DNA of 64,000 nt. It comes from Rhynchosporium graminicola (lineage: Eukaryota > Ascomycota > Leotiomycetes > Helotiales > Ploettnerulaceae). The first letter of the stretch is position 1. Each line of letters starts with the position of its first letter. Position numbers and translations under genes: made by a program. The notes under the pieces are model-generated. The model worked only from the letters and a program-made list of their open reading frames with translations. It was not told the DNA's origin and ran no database searches. Positions 47,320 through 59,049 of this stretch are shown here, piece after piece. The stretch spans positions 248,001-312,000 of the forward strand of contig FJUW01000013.1 in assembly GCA_900074885.1 (NCBI GenBank), in the 5' to 3' direction.

Positions 47320-47553
47320 GCAAAGTCGGCCTAGAATATTTCGGTTTGATTGAGGCAAGATGTTTTACTGAGTATATGAACTTATACTTCTTGCCTCCGA
47401 AAAAGAGTAGTGAGTAGCCAGAACCATGGCACCTTCTCATCTTGGCATTTGCTATAGTTCAATATTCGAGGACTCCGATTCTGATTGTTCTTCATCTTAA
47501 GCCAAGACTTCTTACTCCGGCTAGCACCCCTACCTTCTACTCACCCATGGATC

Positions 47554-47624
47554 TGTAAAATCGTAAAATCCCACCTGTGGATGCCCACATGTACCCATGA
47601 GTAATGGAGGAGTAAAATTTTACA
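47554..47624. repeat. possible MITE-like inverted-repeat unit
   Basis: TGTAAAAT at 47554-47561 is the exact reverse complement of ATTTTACA at 47617-47624. Inside are a hairpin TGTGG-ATGC-CCACA (47576-47589) and a perfect 12-bp palindrome GTAAAATTTTAC (47612-47623). No target-site duplication was identified, so mobility is only suggested. Confidence 0.35.
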
Positions 47625-47956
47625 AATAGCGTATATATTTCATAAAGAAGGTTACAGAGACATCTAGATGGTGGTCTATGTGATAATTACTCACGTTACT
47701 ATTGATATCGGAAACCCATTTCGCAGTCCACCTGCCCTATTGGTAGTGATTGGCGGCGTAAATAATGGAGTTACTCTACGACTTTGTTCTCAAAATTCAC
47801 GGTCCATGGACTTAAGAGACAATCAATCATGACTGGGTCTATAGGGAGATCACAGCTTCGATAGAACGGAGTAGCCCTCTTTGCTCTTATCTGAGGCTCT
47901 CTAGACAGTACCTAGCCAAACAGAAACTACCAATTAGACAATGTAAACCTGTGGAG

Positions 47957-47972
47957 CTTACGGCTCCGTAAG
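47957..47972. repeat. inverted repeat CTTACGG-CT-CCGTAAG
   Basis: Two perfect 7-bp arms with a 2-bp centre. It lies in the gene-poor island and could be a terminator hairpin or a transposon-end remnant, but no adjacent gene uses it. Confidence 0.5.
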
Positions 47973-50583
47973 AGGATAATATTACCAATAAACGGGGGAA
48001 AGATGGAAATTGTTCCAGCTACAGTAGCACATGTAATGACCTTGCGGAGGATTTGCTCAGGGAGTTTGATGTGTCAACACGATTTCGTATCTCTGCAACT
48101 CAAGTAATTTCAGATACTCAGTGGTAAATAGTAGTTTCGCGTGCAAACCTTCACACCCATAACGTGCAAAATACGCGGGGATAAGGTAGTCATTTTTCTC
48201 TTGGTAAATAAGATATTGCAGTGTACTCTTATTTCGAGAGAATATCATCTTGTGCTTCGAACTGATTAAATATTCTTTAACCTTTCGCTCTATCAGGTAA
48301 TCTTAAGCTGTTGTACTGCTGATGTGAATAGTCAAAAGATGACGCTAAAGTGCTAGCACCGTGCATCTTACCTGAGTTTTACTTTCTAATGCGGTAGTTG
48401 AAGCTGTCATCCGATCTTTTGGTCGCGAAGATCCCGGTGACTGGAAGTTCTGGAAGAAGACTGATACCAGCTCACTGTCGGATCGGAGTTAGCAGATGTT
48501 TCAGTGCTCGAATACGGCGGAAGCTTAGACAAGTGTAACAGGCGGACGAGAATTCAGCCATGGCTATCTTGGCTTCAGTGCGGGTCACTAGCAATAACAA
48601 ACAGAGGGAACTTCTGTAGACAAACCTGAGACACACAAATAAAATATACGGAGCGCTCGATATGTAGTAATTGCAAAGAAAGTATTGGGATATATTTTAT
48701 TTTATGGTACAGTCTTTAGTATAAAATTCCTAGTTAATCTTTACTGTCTGCCTGAAATATCTCGTCGTTGCTCGAAGAAGGTTAGCCGGAAAGGGGCTAA
48801 AGGTGTTATTCTTTCACGTACAGGGAAATTTAGAGAGAAAGACCTTGAACTTTTGACTAATGATTACAGAGAACGATAGCCTTGCTGCTTGTCAAGGGGG
48901 AACGAGACCTACAGTCAAGCCCTTTCCGTCCTGAAATTACTTACTTAGTACTTGTATCGCATAACGTCGTCTGATAAACGTTACCACTAGGTAGCCAAGC
49001 GAGCTCACCTGCAGCTATAAGTCCCCAGCTAAGTAAGTAAAATGTCAAGCGAAGGTTTATCAACCGAGTCACCCAAGAACAGTTAGATGAGGGATTGTGT
49101 ATTCAAAAGTCTGTGTTCTATTTTGCTCAGGCTCTGTATGCCTGGCAAACTCAATTAAGATTATTTATTGCGCACGGAAGTGGATTGCTAGAGGGTCTAT
49201 ACAGGGCCCTACCAAGTACTAGGTTTCTTCGTGGGTCGGAACCTTCCACTATAATCTATGGGGATGGGGAGGAGAATAGATCAGCACATGGGACGTTCTT
49301 TTTAATCTCTTGTTCACGGTGACTTGCTTGCCCTATCGATTTTAATGAATTTCCCCTGCTAACTTAGATAACTCTCTTTACATTTAAGGGACGTGCTCTT
49401 AGCTACTTTTCGTCCCGGAAGTTCGAAAGTAGATTTACTACGCCTCAAAAGCTTGGATATTAATAATATTCTGTTTTAGTTGCAGTTACCACATCGACGA
49501 ATTCATGAATTCTGGAATTCTTACTCGAGGACCACTCTATCCTATTGGCTCAAACACCCCTACTAGCTAAGTCCAAAAAGTGGAAAGTTCAGACCCACGA
49601 AGAAATCGAGTATATCGAATCATCTGTTAAGGACCCAATCGGACGGTGAGCCTAGCACGCTTCGATCATGTGATGCCAGATATTGAATTTTGACGGAGTC
49701 TATTACACTTCGCAGGCTCACAGTAAACATTCGACTACGGCATACGCTGGCTCCCAGTCCCATTCTTCTCCCTAGTAGTTGGAGTATTTGCGCATCCTCA
49801 ATGGGACTCGCTACAAATGCACAGAGCCTTGTGAAAGAAGGACGTTCGTTGGTGGCGTACAGCAACATTTGCTTGATATAACAGTGCGTAGGAGAGAATA
49901 CAAAAGCCATTGCAAAGTTCGCATTCAATATGACAGCAAATGCTTCACGAAGCATAATCTGTTTGTTACACTATTTGTTACAGCCCCTCCAAGATCTCTG
50001 TAACCTTTTCAAACATCTACGAAATATTCGGGTCACTTGCATAGTCGTACAGCAACGCTTAGTGGCGCTGGACTTGCAATTGAAGTGCGTTGGTCTAGAC
50101 CGCTTCGCATCCTTCTGCGTCACTCTGCTGGCGAGCTGCCTGCCATCCAACTGCTGCCGTTACGAACAAGGGTGCCTGCCAGCTTTCCAAGTCCACACCA
50201 CAGGGCACAGCGAACAGCGAGGAAGCACCAACTTCACACTTGTATGTGGTGCCTGCATCACAGCTGCATCCTCATGCACCTCCACCTCTGCTCCTATCAT
50301 GGAACATCATCTGACGATCTCTGTGCTTCGAGCCAAACCATGGATACGAGTGACCATGTTAGTAAGTAAGTCACAAGTACTGTCTCTTTACGGATTTTCT
50401 TTCTTCGCCCTCGTTCCCAGTTGCCGTCATTCTTCATTCTATGAACTTCATTCTATGAACTTACACGGGTCTCCTCCTTTTGTATCATTAGATATATTCA
50501 TGTCGTTCGTTTGACCAGGCGTGGGTCGTTATGCCATATATTTGTGTCCTAGTTTAATCTTTATTGGATCAAGTCTCAGTGCT

Positions 50584-52886
50584 ATGCGCTCGTTAGCGAT
50601 ATTCTTGATAATCTGCTCAGTCGGATCGTTTGTTCAAGGTGGGGGGATGAAAGAGATGGGGGAAAGAAGTGACGATGCTACATTAATGGTACCAATTGTT
50701 TCGGCGCCGAGCGCACATTGGTAGTGCTCCTTAGTTCTTTGAATCGTAGTGAAAACTGATTTAGAAAAGGGAAGGAGTTGATGGCACATGGAGCACATTC
50801 ACAATTCGAGTTGGTACTCCGGTGGCAACGTATCGTGTGTTGCCCGCGACATCATGGCAGGAAACATGTATGTTGTTCGGGCAGTAGCCATTCCTCCTTG
50901 TGTTTTGGGGTCACTTTACTCCAGAAGTACTTCTGGGACAAGGCGAAAACGGGCAAATGCTAACGTCTTGATTCTCGCAGGGGTTATTTTTGGGGCGGCA
51001 GCAAATGTCTGTAACATCAGCGCTGGAGTTGAGGCAAATTGTGAGGAAGCTAGAGGCGGTTTCTTCAATTCGGCGAGATCTTCTACTTGGAAGCAAGGAG
51101 ATCAATACATGCTACAATTGGAAAATATGCTTGGATATGATGGGGTCGGCCAATATGGTAGGCACTTCATTCGACGACGGAGATTTCCTACACTAACGCT
51201 TTAAAGGCTTCGATACAGTTGGACTTGGGTTCCGGTCCGACACAGGTACTACTCTCACTAACCAGATCGTGTCCGAGATTGTGTCCAACGAATGGTGGTT
51301 CGGAATGCTAGGATTGGGATTTCAACCTACTAACTTTACGGGATACGAGGATCCACAGCAAAGTTTTGCAGCTACTTTGTACACTGATGGGAATATATCA
51401 AGTATGAGCTGGAGCTACACTGCAGGTGCATTCTATCGTCTCAAGGGTATTTTCGGAAGTTTGATGTTTGGTGGTTATGATGCCTCGAGATTCACACCTA
51501 ATGGCGTGCGGTTTTCTATGGCCAGCGACAACCTCCGCGATCTCGTGGTTACTGTCCGCTCAATCACATCTACCACATCAGATGAAACTACGACGCTTAT
51601 GTCAACTCCCATATTTGCCTTCATCGACTCAGCAGTCCCGGACTTTTACCTCCCTGGCTCCGTCTGCCGACAGTTTGAGAGGGCTTTCAGCCTCATACTA
51701 GACCAGGCTTCAGGACGATACTTGATCGACGAGATCACACACAACAGTCTAAAAGCCATGAACCCAAGTGTGACGTTCAAACTCGCCAACCAAAAGGAAG
51801 GCGGCGAGACGGTGGACATCGTCTTGCCCTACGCAGCATTCGATTTGAATATTACGACACCTCTTCTGACCAATTCTTCAAGCCTCTACTTTCCACTAAA
51901 GCAGACCAATGACGAAAATCTTTACATCTTGGGGAGAGCTTTCTTGCAGGAAGCATACGTGACAGCACATTATAACTCTCGGACTTTCAACGTCTCGCAA
52001 GCTAGCTTCTCAGATAATGCACCTCCAAGCCTCGTTGCTCTCCCTGCTATCCTTCCTACATCGACCTCTTCCCCAGGATCCAACACAGGTAGTACCAAAT
52101 TGCCAAATCGTCCATCCAAAAAGATCGGTGGCGGTGTTATAGCTGGGATCGTGATCGGTGCTCTTGCTGGGCTCGCTCTCCTGCTACTCCTATCGTTCTT
52201 TCTTCTCCAACGCCGAAAGCATCACTCAGCCACAGTCAAGAATAAAGCAGAGAAAGGACCCATTCATGAGATAGATAGCGGCAAACGAGTCGATCCCAAC
52301 ACCACTAGTGCATACTCTGCTCAAGCAAGCGCTCTGACAAGTGAAGTCTCAGGAAAGGACTCAAGGGTCGAGAAATGGGGTGTGCCCATTATGCATCCGC
52401 AGGAGCTAGAAGCCGAGGTTCCTGCCACCAGGAGCAGGAGAAGCAACGAGGCTGAGATGGCAGGTGGAAACGAGAGGATTATTTCTATCAAAGAATGGAA
52501 GAGAAATACTCCAATGGCAGAACTCGGTGTCCAGGAAAGGGGTTTTGGAGAAGGTGTCGTTTCCGAGAGAGGACCAGATCATGAGGATGAGGACCAAATC
52601 GTTAGTCCACATACAGATCGTTCGGCGAGTATTATGGGACGGAGTAGAGGAGATGTCTCTGCTTCTAGCCCTAGTGGGCCGAGTGAGGGAAGCTGGTACG
52701 TATTGGGGAAACCTAACATCTTCTTTCTTTCACTCCACTGTTTCAAGAATCTTTTCGGGAAATGTCTCATTATTTTTTCAAGGCATCCTACCTGTGAACA
52801 AGCAATTGCTAATTCCCTATCTCGATAGGAGCCCTAGTAGTCCTGTTCAGAGAAGAAACAGTCGGTTCAGCGAGACATGGACCTGA
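50584..52886 (+). CDS. pepsin-fold (A1) membrane protein lacking first catalytic Asp
   Basis: Five exons (50584-50720, 50770-50867, 50981-51157, 51207-52695, 52829-52886) join to 652 residues. A signal peptide (MRSLAIFLIICSVGSFVQG) leads to EGVDGTWSTFTIRVGTP, the family start of A1-like fungal proteins. Where active enzymes have DTGSS the sequence reads LPATSWQETW (about 70-79), so the first catalytic Asp is missing. The second site, FIDSAVPDFYLP, keeps Asp278 but has SA rather than TG/SG. Later landmarks include GYGFD-type GQYGFDTVGLGF and ILGRAFLQEAYV. A Ser/Pro stalk, a transmembrane helix at about 445-471, then QRRK and a 180-residue charged tail end the protein. It is likely a non-proteolytic surface protein. 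All five splice junctions restore motifs. Confidence 0.87.
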
Positions 52887-54075
52887 TGAGTGCTCCGAGG
52901 CGAGGAGACAAAGGCATTATCTTTGGCTCACCAGATGAGAGCAACAGATGCATCTAGCCAAGGTACATAAACGACATCTAACCGGGTATGCGGGAAAACT
53001 CATGGATATACACGGAATAAAGGGGTAGTGGTGTGAATATTATAAGCTCACGGGCAATGATAATAAGAAATAAAAGATACATAGCTCGCAAGTGCCACAC
53101 TTTTGCAATGTCACTAATGTGATATTGGCTGGATGGGAATGCTTTGGTGTATGAGCTGAACATCTATAAAAACAACGAATTCTCGGATTGAGAGGGCTGC
53201 ATTTTAAGCCTGGCATCAGAACTTGTGCGAAAGCAAGCTTCAGCAAGGTCACGGGTTGGCGAAGCAGATGCTTGTTTACCACAACAATCGTCCGGGACTT
53301 TCTTGCCTGGGCTTGAAGCAATGGCCCAGGTACAGTTGGAGTGGTACTGAAAAGCAATTCAGCGAGGAACAGGAAGGAGCTCACCTGCCTCTTTTCTCAG
53401 TCAGACCGCTCAGCGTGCCGGCATTCGAAAGTAATAATTTAGCCTCATCCTTCTGGCTCGAAGGCCGCGATACCGACTACTCCTCATCATCAAGCACCGC
53501 TTTTGTCTTCGCACCGATTCTATGAAATGGTTCAAATCGCAGAGGGGGAATCATACCGATTACTCTCCTGTTCCAAAATTTGATCATTTGCACTAACAAG
53601 TCAAGCCATTCAAGCAGCTTCCAAGCGGCACACTCGGAGCTAAAATCCTTCGAAGGCCCCGATATTTCGGGATCGAGTGGTGAGAACCAGGATCTACGTG
53701 CTCAAACTTGCCGGTGGAGATATTTTTTGCAGCGTCCGGAATCCGCTCGGTGAAATCAAAAGCTCTAGATACCACAATTATTCGTGCTAAACAAACCCAC
53801 CGAGAGTCGCAGTAATCCTCGCTTACGGTTTCGCCCCCTTTTTGATGTCAGATGCGAGTAAGCGAGCCGATGACCCCAGGAATCCTTCCAGCCACAACTC
53901 TAAGTCTTCATATATACTGGGAGATGTGGAAATAATTTCCAGTATGTGATATTGCATGTTTGCTTAGAGTCTCAAGATCCGGGACTCGTTTTTCGATATA
54001 CTTCCTGCATAATAACAGAACATCTCTCTCCATCCATTATTTTATTTTCTCTTTCATACTACACAGATACACAAA
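52887..54075. other. intergenic, 1.2 kb
   Basis: No gene is seen. A TATA-like CATATATACT sequence near 53908-53917 lies about 160 bp 5' of the next gene. Confidence 0.55.
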
Positions 54076-55572
54076 ATGCTATGTCACACCGAGAAAAGCT
54101 GCCAGATTTGTGCAGTGTCTTTCAGCATCAGCCGAGTGCGTACACTTCACGAGCCACTCGAAGCAGGATGGGATCCATCCGGCTCACCGTACCACCTCCG
54201 CGACGCCACTTCCTCGCTATGTAGCCGTTACTCATCTGAATCCGGATGTCAGAACATTGTCGTCGCCTCGCCGCCAAATGTACATGCAGAATCTAGATAC
54301 CAGCATCTTGCCGGTCCGGGATGTACCTTCCAGGGCGGATATAATGGGAACCGAATTGCGAAGATGGAGATGAGTGGTTTTGATAGTGCGAGGTACATAC
54401 ATAGGAAGCTAAAAGATGGAGAGGTAGAAGATGATGCCAAGTTCTTCGTTTCGCTTGATACGCCTGTCAAGCGTGGTAATGGGAAGTCGAGTGACGAGCT
54501 TTATGGAGTCAAAAATTTCGAGGGACAGAAATATCCTATGTCTGGATATCGAGGGGAGGAAGATATCGCCATCCCTGTCCACGATTCTTGCTGGAAGATC
54601 TTTGAACGGGTGTCGATGAAGAAGCTGGGTCGTGTTGACTTGGATGGTTTCGTGGCGCTGTGGTGTAGGGAAGCGCACGGTGAAGGCGGATTTGAAGACT
54701 TGAACCAGGATCCTGTTATCAGTACCCTAAAGAAGAAGTGGTGGGTGCATAGACCGGGAACAGAGTACCTCGTTGCGAATCCAGTTGAGATACCGGGCCT
54801 GAAGTTGGCCATGCGAGGTATTTATGCAGAGACTCCCAAGGGAGATAATGAGTTCGTCTCGAAAGAATGCTCTGGGCCAAATTCAAAGCGAAGCGCGGAG
54901 CTCCAAAGACATCAGCATGACACAAATCCTTCCGACATACTTCCCACGGAAATTAAAAACAAATTTTACTCGAAATTATCGCCGGAGGAACTCGCCAATC
55001 TTCGTCGCTCACCAAGAAGCCTACATCAGCTTTTGAAACAGGTCTTCAGGCAAGTCATCGAAGAGGAATACCCTTGGTTCTGGGAAATTGACGAGGTTCG
55101 AAACGAAGTAGAGTCTCAGTATCACGATGATTTTATGGAGCAGTATGGCGATGATCTTGATTTGCTTGAGGGGATCATTCCACCAGCTTGGTTTTCATTT
55201 GTGAAGGCGAGGACGGAGAAGAAGCCTATGGACATCAACTGGGACCAAGTTTACCAACAACTGAAGGTTATGGAGAAGGGGTTTCTGGGCTTGAGGAACA
55301 GGGCAAGGATTTGGAATGTGGCGGAGGAAGTTGTGGCCAAGATTGAGGGGATAGGGAAGGGCTCGGAGGCGGTATTTGGAGGACTTGTTGTGTATCCGAA
55401 AGATATGGCAGGGAAGGAGGGTGACGAGAAACACTACTCTTGCTGCCCTGGTGGTTCGAATATTCAAATTGAGATTGAGGAGGATGAAGACATTTTCGAG
55501 AAGAGCTCTGTGGAGGGTAACTCGAGGGGAAGTTCAGAAGGATACGTCTCTGAGGTAGACTCGGAGTACTAA
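54076..55572 (+). CDS. fungal hypothetical protein, F-box-associated type
   Basis: Single exon of 498 codons from ATG 54076. The N-terminus carries a CxxC pair in CQICAVSF and the sequence SRVRTLHEPLEAGWD, then a Gly/Cys part (CTFQGGYNG). A recognisable stretch IPVHDSCWKIFERVSMKKLG is followed by a polar middle and a helical C-terminal half (YPWFWEIDEVRNEVES; VYQQLKVMEKGFLGLRNRARIW). The tail is acidic. I recall this arrangement as typical of a Leotiomycete family in which an F-box-like segment often appears, but the F-box itself is not clear here. No enzyme motif is seen. If F-box-like, it would recruit substrates to an SCF ubiquitin ligase; that is inference. Confidence 0.6.
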   Translation: MLCHTEKSCQICAVSFSISRVRTLHEPLEAGWDPSGSPYHLRDATSSLCSRYSSESGCQNIVVASPPNVHAESRYQHLAGPGCTFQGGYNGNRIAKMEMSGFDSARYIHRKLKDGEVEDDAKFFVSLDTPVKRGNGKSSDELYGVKNFEGQKYPMSGYRGEEDIAIPVHDSCWKIFERVSMKKLGRVDLDGFVALWCREAHGEGGFEDLNQDPVISTLKKKWWVHRPGTEYLVANPVEIPGLKLAMRGIYAETPKGDNEFVSKECSGPNSKRSAELQRHQHDTNPSDILPTEIKNKFYSKLSPEELANLRRSPRSLHQLLKQVFRQVIEEEYPWFWEIDEVRNEVESQYHDDFMEQYGDDLDLLEGIIPPAWFSFVKARTEKKPMDINWDQVYQQLKVMEKGFLGLRNRARIWNVAEEVVAKIEGIGKGSEAVFGGLVVYPKDMAGKEGDEKHYSCCPGGSNIQIEIEEDEDIFEKSSVEGNSRGSSEGYVSEVDSEY

Positions 55573-55951
55573 TGGCTATCTCAATACTTGTTTTTCGCTT
55601 TTAAATATAATTTAATGCTAGTACTGCTTTACTTCGATACGAGATGTTCAAAGCTCGCCGTTTCATCTCTAGGTAGAGCTACTTTGTAAGGCTGTAGCTC
55701 TGGATCTGTAGCAATATGAGGAAGCCTGTGAAAATAGTAAATACGTATCTCATTCATCTCCAGATTAAGCCATCCAGTCTCCCGGACATTTATTCAGGCC
55801 GTTGTAAGCGTTTGAGATATCCAATCAACGCCAATATCTACTGTTCAGGCACCCTCCCCGAGCTCAACCCCAAGTCATAACCACCGCCCAATACCATACA
55901 TCTTCTCCCAGCTCAATCCTTAACATCTTCTTGAATGACCATGGCAGAATC
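55573..55951. other. convergent 3' space with an overlapping alternate frame
   Basis: The stretch holds the 3' end of a minus-strand frame (55864-56088) that looks protein-like but is out of frame with the small Cys gene next to it; see findings. Confidence 0.5.
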
Positions 55952-56257
55952 TCAACATCTCCATCCAACACCAAGTCGCTCCGAGCCAGGTCCAAAATGC
56001 GCATCTCTAGTTCCACATCTTTCCCCGTACAGCGCATTGTTTCTACACTCGAAACTGCAGAATTCTCCGGTATTTCGGTGTTGAACATTCCGTCTGTTTG
56101 GCATGCATCCTCGTGGGATCTCGAACGGTAAGCCAGCTTGCGCTCGGTAAGTGGGATCGTTGATGCGTTGAAGCTGGGCGTAGATTAAGTAGCAATTTGA
56201 TCCAGCGAGGAGGGTTCGGTGGCCGCAAGAGGATTCCACGTTCCAGTAATTACACAT
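55952..56257 (-). CDS. small Cys-rich hypothetical protein (MCNYWN type)
   Basis: Open frame of 101 codons from the ATG at 56255-56257. It starts MCNYWNVESSCGHRTL, a Cys-Gly-His pattern shared by many short fungal proteins, then QLQRINDPTYR and EFCSFECRNNA. The Cys/His spacing suggests zinc binding. The end after RCG reads as random residues (GTRDAHFGPGSE), while another frame becomes protein-like over the same DNA (55864-56088). The 3' part may therefore be frameshifted or misjudged. The gene is convergent with the F-box-type gene. No function is known. Confidence 0.5.
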   Translation of the reverse strand: MCNYWNVESSCGHRTLLAGSNCYLIYAQLQRINDPTYRAQAGLPFEIPRGCMPNRRNVQHRNTGEFCSFECRNNALYGERCGTRDAHFGPGSERLGVGWRC

Positions 56258-57157
56258 GTTAGGCAGAGACTGTGAGCGCGTATGGGGTGACCAGAGAAAA
56301 TTCCTGAGTCTGTGTTTTTATACTAGCTTGTCTTGATAGTACGGAAGAGGCTTGAAATGTGAGAAAGCTGACCTCTGTGATTCATTATTTCGATAACGGA
56401 GTGGCAAGCTGCAAGCTTGAGATATATGAGCCAGCTCACTGTCGAGCCCCAAGAAAAGAAAAGGTCATATGAGAACGTAGCACACGTTGCCTTCTGGAAC
56501 CTTGCTACCACTGCCACAATGATTAGATCTTGCGTTGTCCCATCTCAATTTAGCTCCCCATCTGATCTCAGGGTATTAATCAAACGGCAGCTTAGCTGCC
56601 ATGACCAAGTCAGGTTCGCTCCACAAGGCTTATGAGGGCAATGGGAGGATTATGAAACGTTCAGCGGCTATTGTGTTGTAATTGATTGCAAGGAGGATGC
56701 TATGCTGAGAGCAATCGTAAAACCGAGTGCTCGTTATTGGATGGATGTGACCTCAAGCGAGAAATTCAACAATCCCGTGTGCTGGCGGCAAACACCTGAC
56801 GCCGCGTGTATGTCGAAGGTTGCTCACTCGCAGCGGCATTTGGCGCACTGTGCAATTTGTTGCTTATATCTGAAACCATGTGAATCCAAGTTGTTTTTTC
56901 AATGCCACAATAGATAGGGCCCAGATGAGAGAACCGAAAAATAAGTTTGCCACAAACGAACTTCCGTTGTGCTACATTTGCAGAAGGGTTTGTTCAAGGT
57001 CACGTGTGCGCAAGCCATTGCAAGAAAAGTAAATTCAGGGAGTAATACAAGTCGATTGTGAAGAAGAATGCCAGTGCGGGTATATCTAAGAGTACAGGTG
57101 GAAAGTGGTTGCAATCTGAGTCTGAAAGATAATGTGTTCAATACTTACTCCGGAAGT
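56258..57157. other. intergenic
   Basis: This is the promoter of the small Cys gene and the 3' flank of PHO8. No coding frame is supported. Confidence 0.55.
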
Positions 57158-59049
57158 CTATCCATAATGGGGTTGATAGTGATTTAAAGCCAGCTCCAAT
57201 TCCTCTTCGCTAGGTTTGCGCCCTGTCCAGCTGTGTCTAGCATTCCCTGATACTGCGAAAGTATCAAGCGTACCGACCAACTCATCCGTGACAGCTTTGA
57301 CGTCTACTTCCAGGTAATCGCGGAGAAACTTTCCAATTTCGATATTCTCGTGATTTCCACCAAGAGACTCCGAACCAGAAGTTCCGTAGATATTGACGTC
57401 TGTAGCGGAATGTCCGTGAGTAGACCAGCCGATTTGAGCTCGTCGACTAATCATATCCGCAAAAGTGTAAACACTGAGGAGCGGATTGTCGACAAGCAGT
57501 TGGAGTTCGACCTCAGTAAGATCGGTAATTCCCAAGCCTTTGAGGACCAATTCTTTGCTAATGAACTTCCTAAGGCTGTCTCCATTTCCGTTCTGAGCAA
57601 GATGACTGTTGAGTCGGCCTGCTGAATGCTCAGCAGAGCTGGAGACATTGGCAAGGACTTCTGGAAACCATTTATATTCGGGATAGATGGGATTTAGTTC
57701 TGGGCAAGTATTAGCTGAGATCTTCGGGGTGAGTGCCCAAGCTTACGTCTAGCAACAGAAAGTCCGCCAGTTTCATGATCTGAAGTTGCTACTAAAACGC
57801 CATCATCATTAGATCTTTCAAGAAACTCAATGACTGACGCAAAGGCAGAATCATATGCGAGAACTTCGTTAACTTGTGCTGCGGGATCATTCCCATGGCC
57901 AGCGTGATCGATTCTACTCCCTTCAATCATGAGGAAGAAGCCTTTCTCGCTGTCTGCGGTGGCATCCTCGAGAGCCTTTAAGGCGGTTTTTGCCATTTCG
58001 TTTAGAGACGGGTAAACATCGTTCTGATGTCTTCGATCGATTTCAAATGGGATGTCTCTTTCCGCAAATAGACCCATCAACGGTAGCTGCACACTTTTGC
58101 CAAGTTTCAGCTTATCAAAATCCTCTCGATTGTCAATGTATTTCCATCCGAATTTCTCTTGGGCAACCTTTGTGAGGTCTCTGTCGTCAGCTCTACATCC
58201 ACCTTCAGACGTATTTGGCAAGAAATGACATCGTCCACCCCCCAGCATAAGATCGACAACTGTATCTCATTAGAATTTGATCTCTGCAATCCAGATATCT
58301 GTGACTTACCTCTTCCCAACGGGTGCTCTCCAATCTCTTGCTGGGCAATCAAATCTTCCTCCAATCTAATATTGACATGAGAGGCAAAGCATGCTGGCGT
58401 AGCATCTGTGATATCTGTCGTTACGACTAGACCAGTCATATAGCCAGCTTCCTTCGCAGCTTCTAAGACTGTTCCACAAGGTGTATGATCGGGGAGCATA
58501 GATATAGCTCCGTTGTAGCTCTTCATTCCACAAGAAAAGGCTGTCGCGCCGGCAGCAGAGTCAGTGACTAAACTGCTCGATGATCGAGTTCGAGAGGAGC
58601 CAATGAAGTGCTGATCGAGGACGAGGATATCATCAATAGGTAGGCCATCTAAACAGTTAGTAAATACTTATACTAGTATCATAGCCAAGAAACATACCAC
58701 GAAACTGACGGAAACTGCGGGTCATTGACAGACTCGCAGGTCCCATGCCATCAGATACCATGAAAATCAAATTCCTTTTGCCCTTGTACTTGGGTGGCGT
58801 TTTGCCGTTGGAGCCATGCGAGAGGTTTTGATGCTGTATAAGAACAGCCAGGAAAATAACAGCAGCCGTAGCTACCAGAGCCCAAATAAATAGACCCAAC
58901 TCCCTCCAAAATGAAGCTCTGCTCAAGCGAGAGCCAAACTCCTTTCGCTGGCCTCCTAAGAGGGCTGTGTCTTCGTCTGTAGCTTGTTCTTCGGAACGTA
59001 TCGAAGAGTCCCTCCTGTTGTTTGTAAACAAGGGTTCGGCAGGCGCCAT
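57158..59049 (-). CDS. PHO8: vacuolar alkaline phosphatase (PHO8 type)
   Basis: Four exons (59049-58698, 58648-58310, 58259-57747, 57699-57158) give 581 residues. Residues 1-50 are cytoplasmic and polar, including an acidic EDTALL that resembles a vacuolar sorting signal. A signal-anchor helix spans about 51-71. The catalytic domain has metal ligands in FMVSDGMGPAS, the nucleophile Ser148 in VTDSAAGA, EGSRIDHAGHGND, VATSDHETGG and STHGHSATDV, so all active-site groups are present. Pho8 is a type II vacuolar membrane enzyme that dephosphorylates diverse phosphoesters and is widely used as an autophagy reporter. Splice joins restore FRDGLPIDD, GRVVDLMLGGGR and ARRQLNPIYPEY. Confidence 0.96.

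Larger units (their letters stand above)
46640..50583. other. gene-poor island, 3.9 kb
   Basis: This is the longest space without a gene, between divergent genes. It holds three perfect inverted repeats (47308-47319, 47612-47623, 47957-47972), a 71-bp interval bounded by TGTAAAAT/ATTTTACA (47554-47624), many short AGTAAGTA-type runs, and only short coding frames, none ATG-started with a domain. It looks like decayed mobile DNA, but no transposase was recognised. Confidence 0.55.

Noticed and set aside
49930..50514. 194-codon plus-strand frame in the gene-poor island
   Set aside because: No domain, irregular composition and no ATG-proximal features; could be chance.
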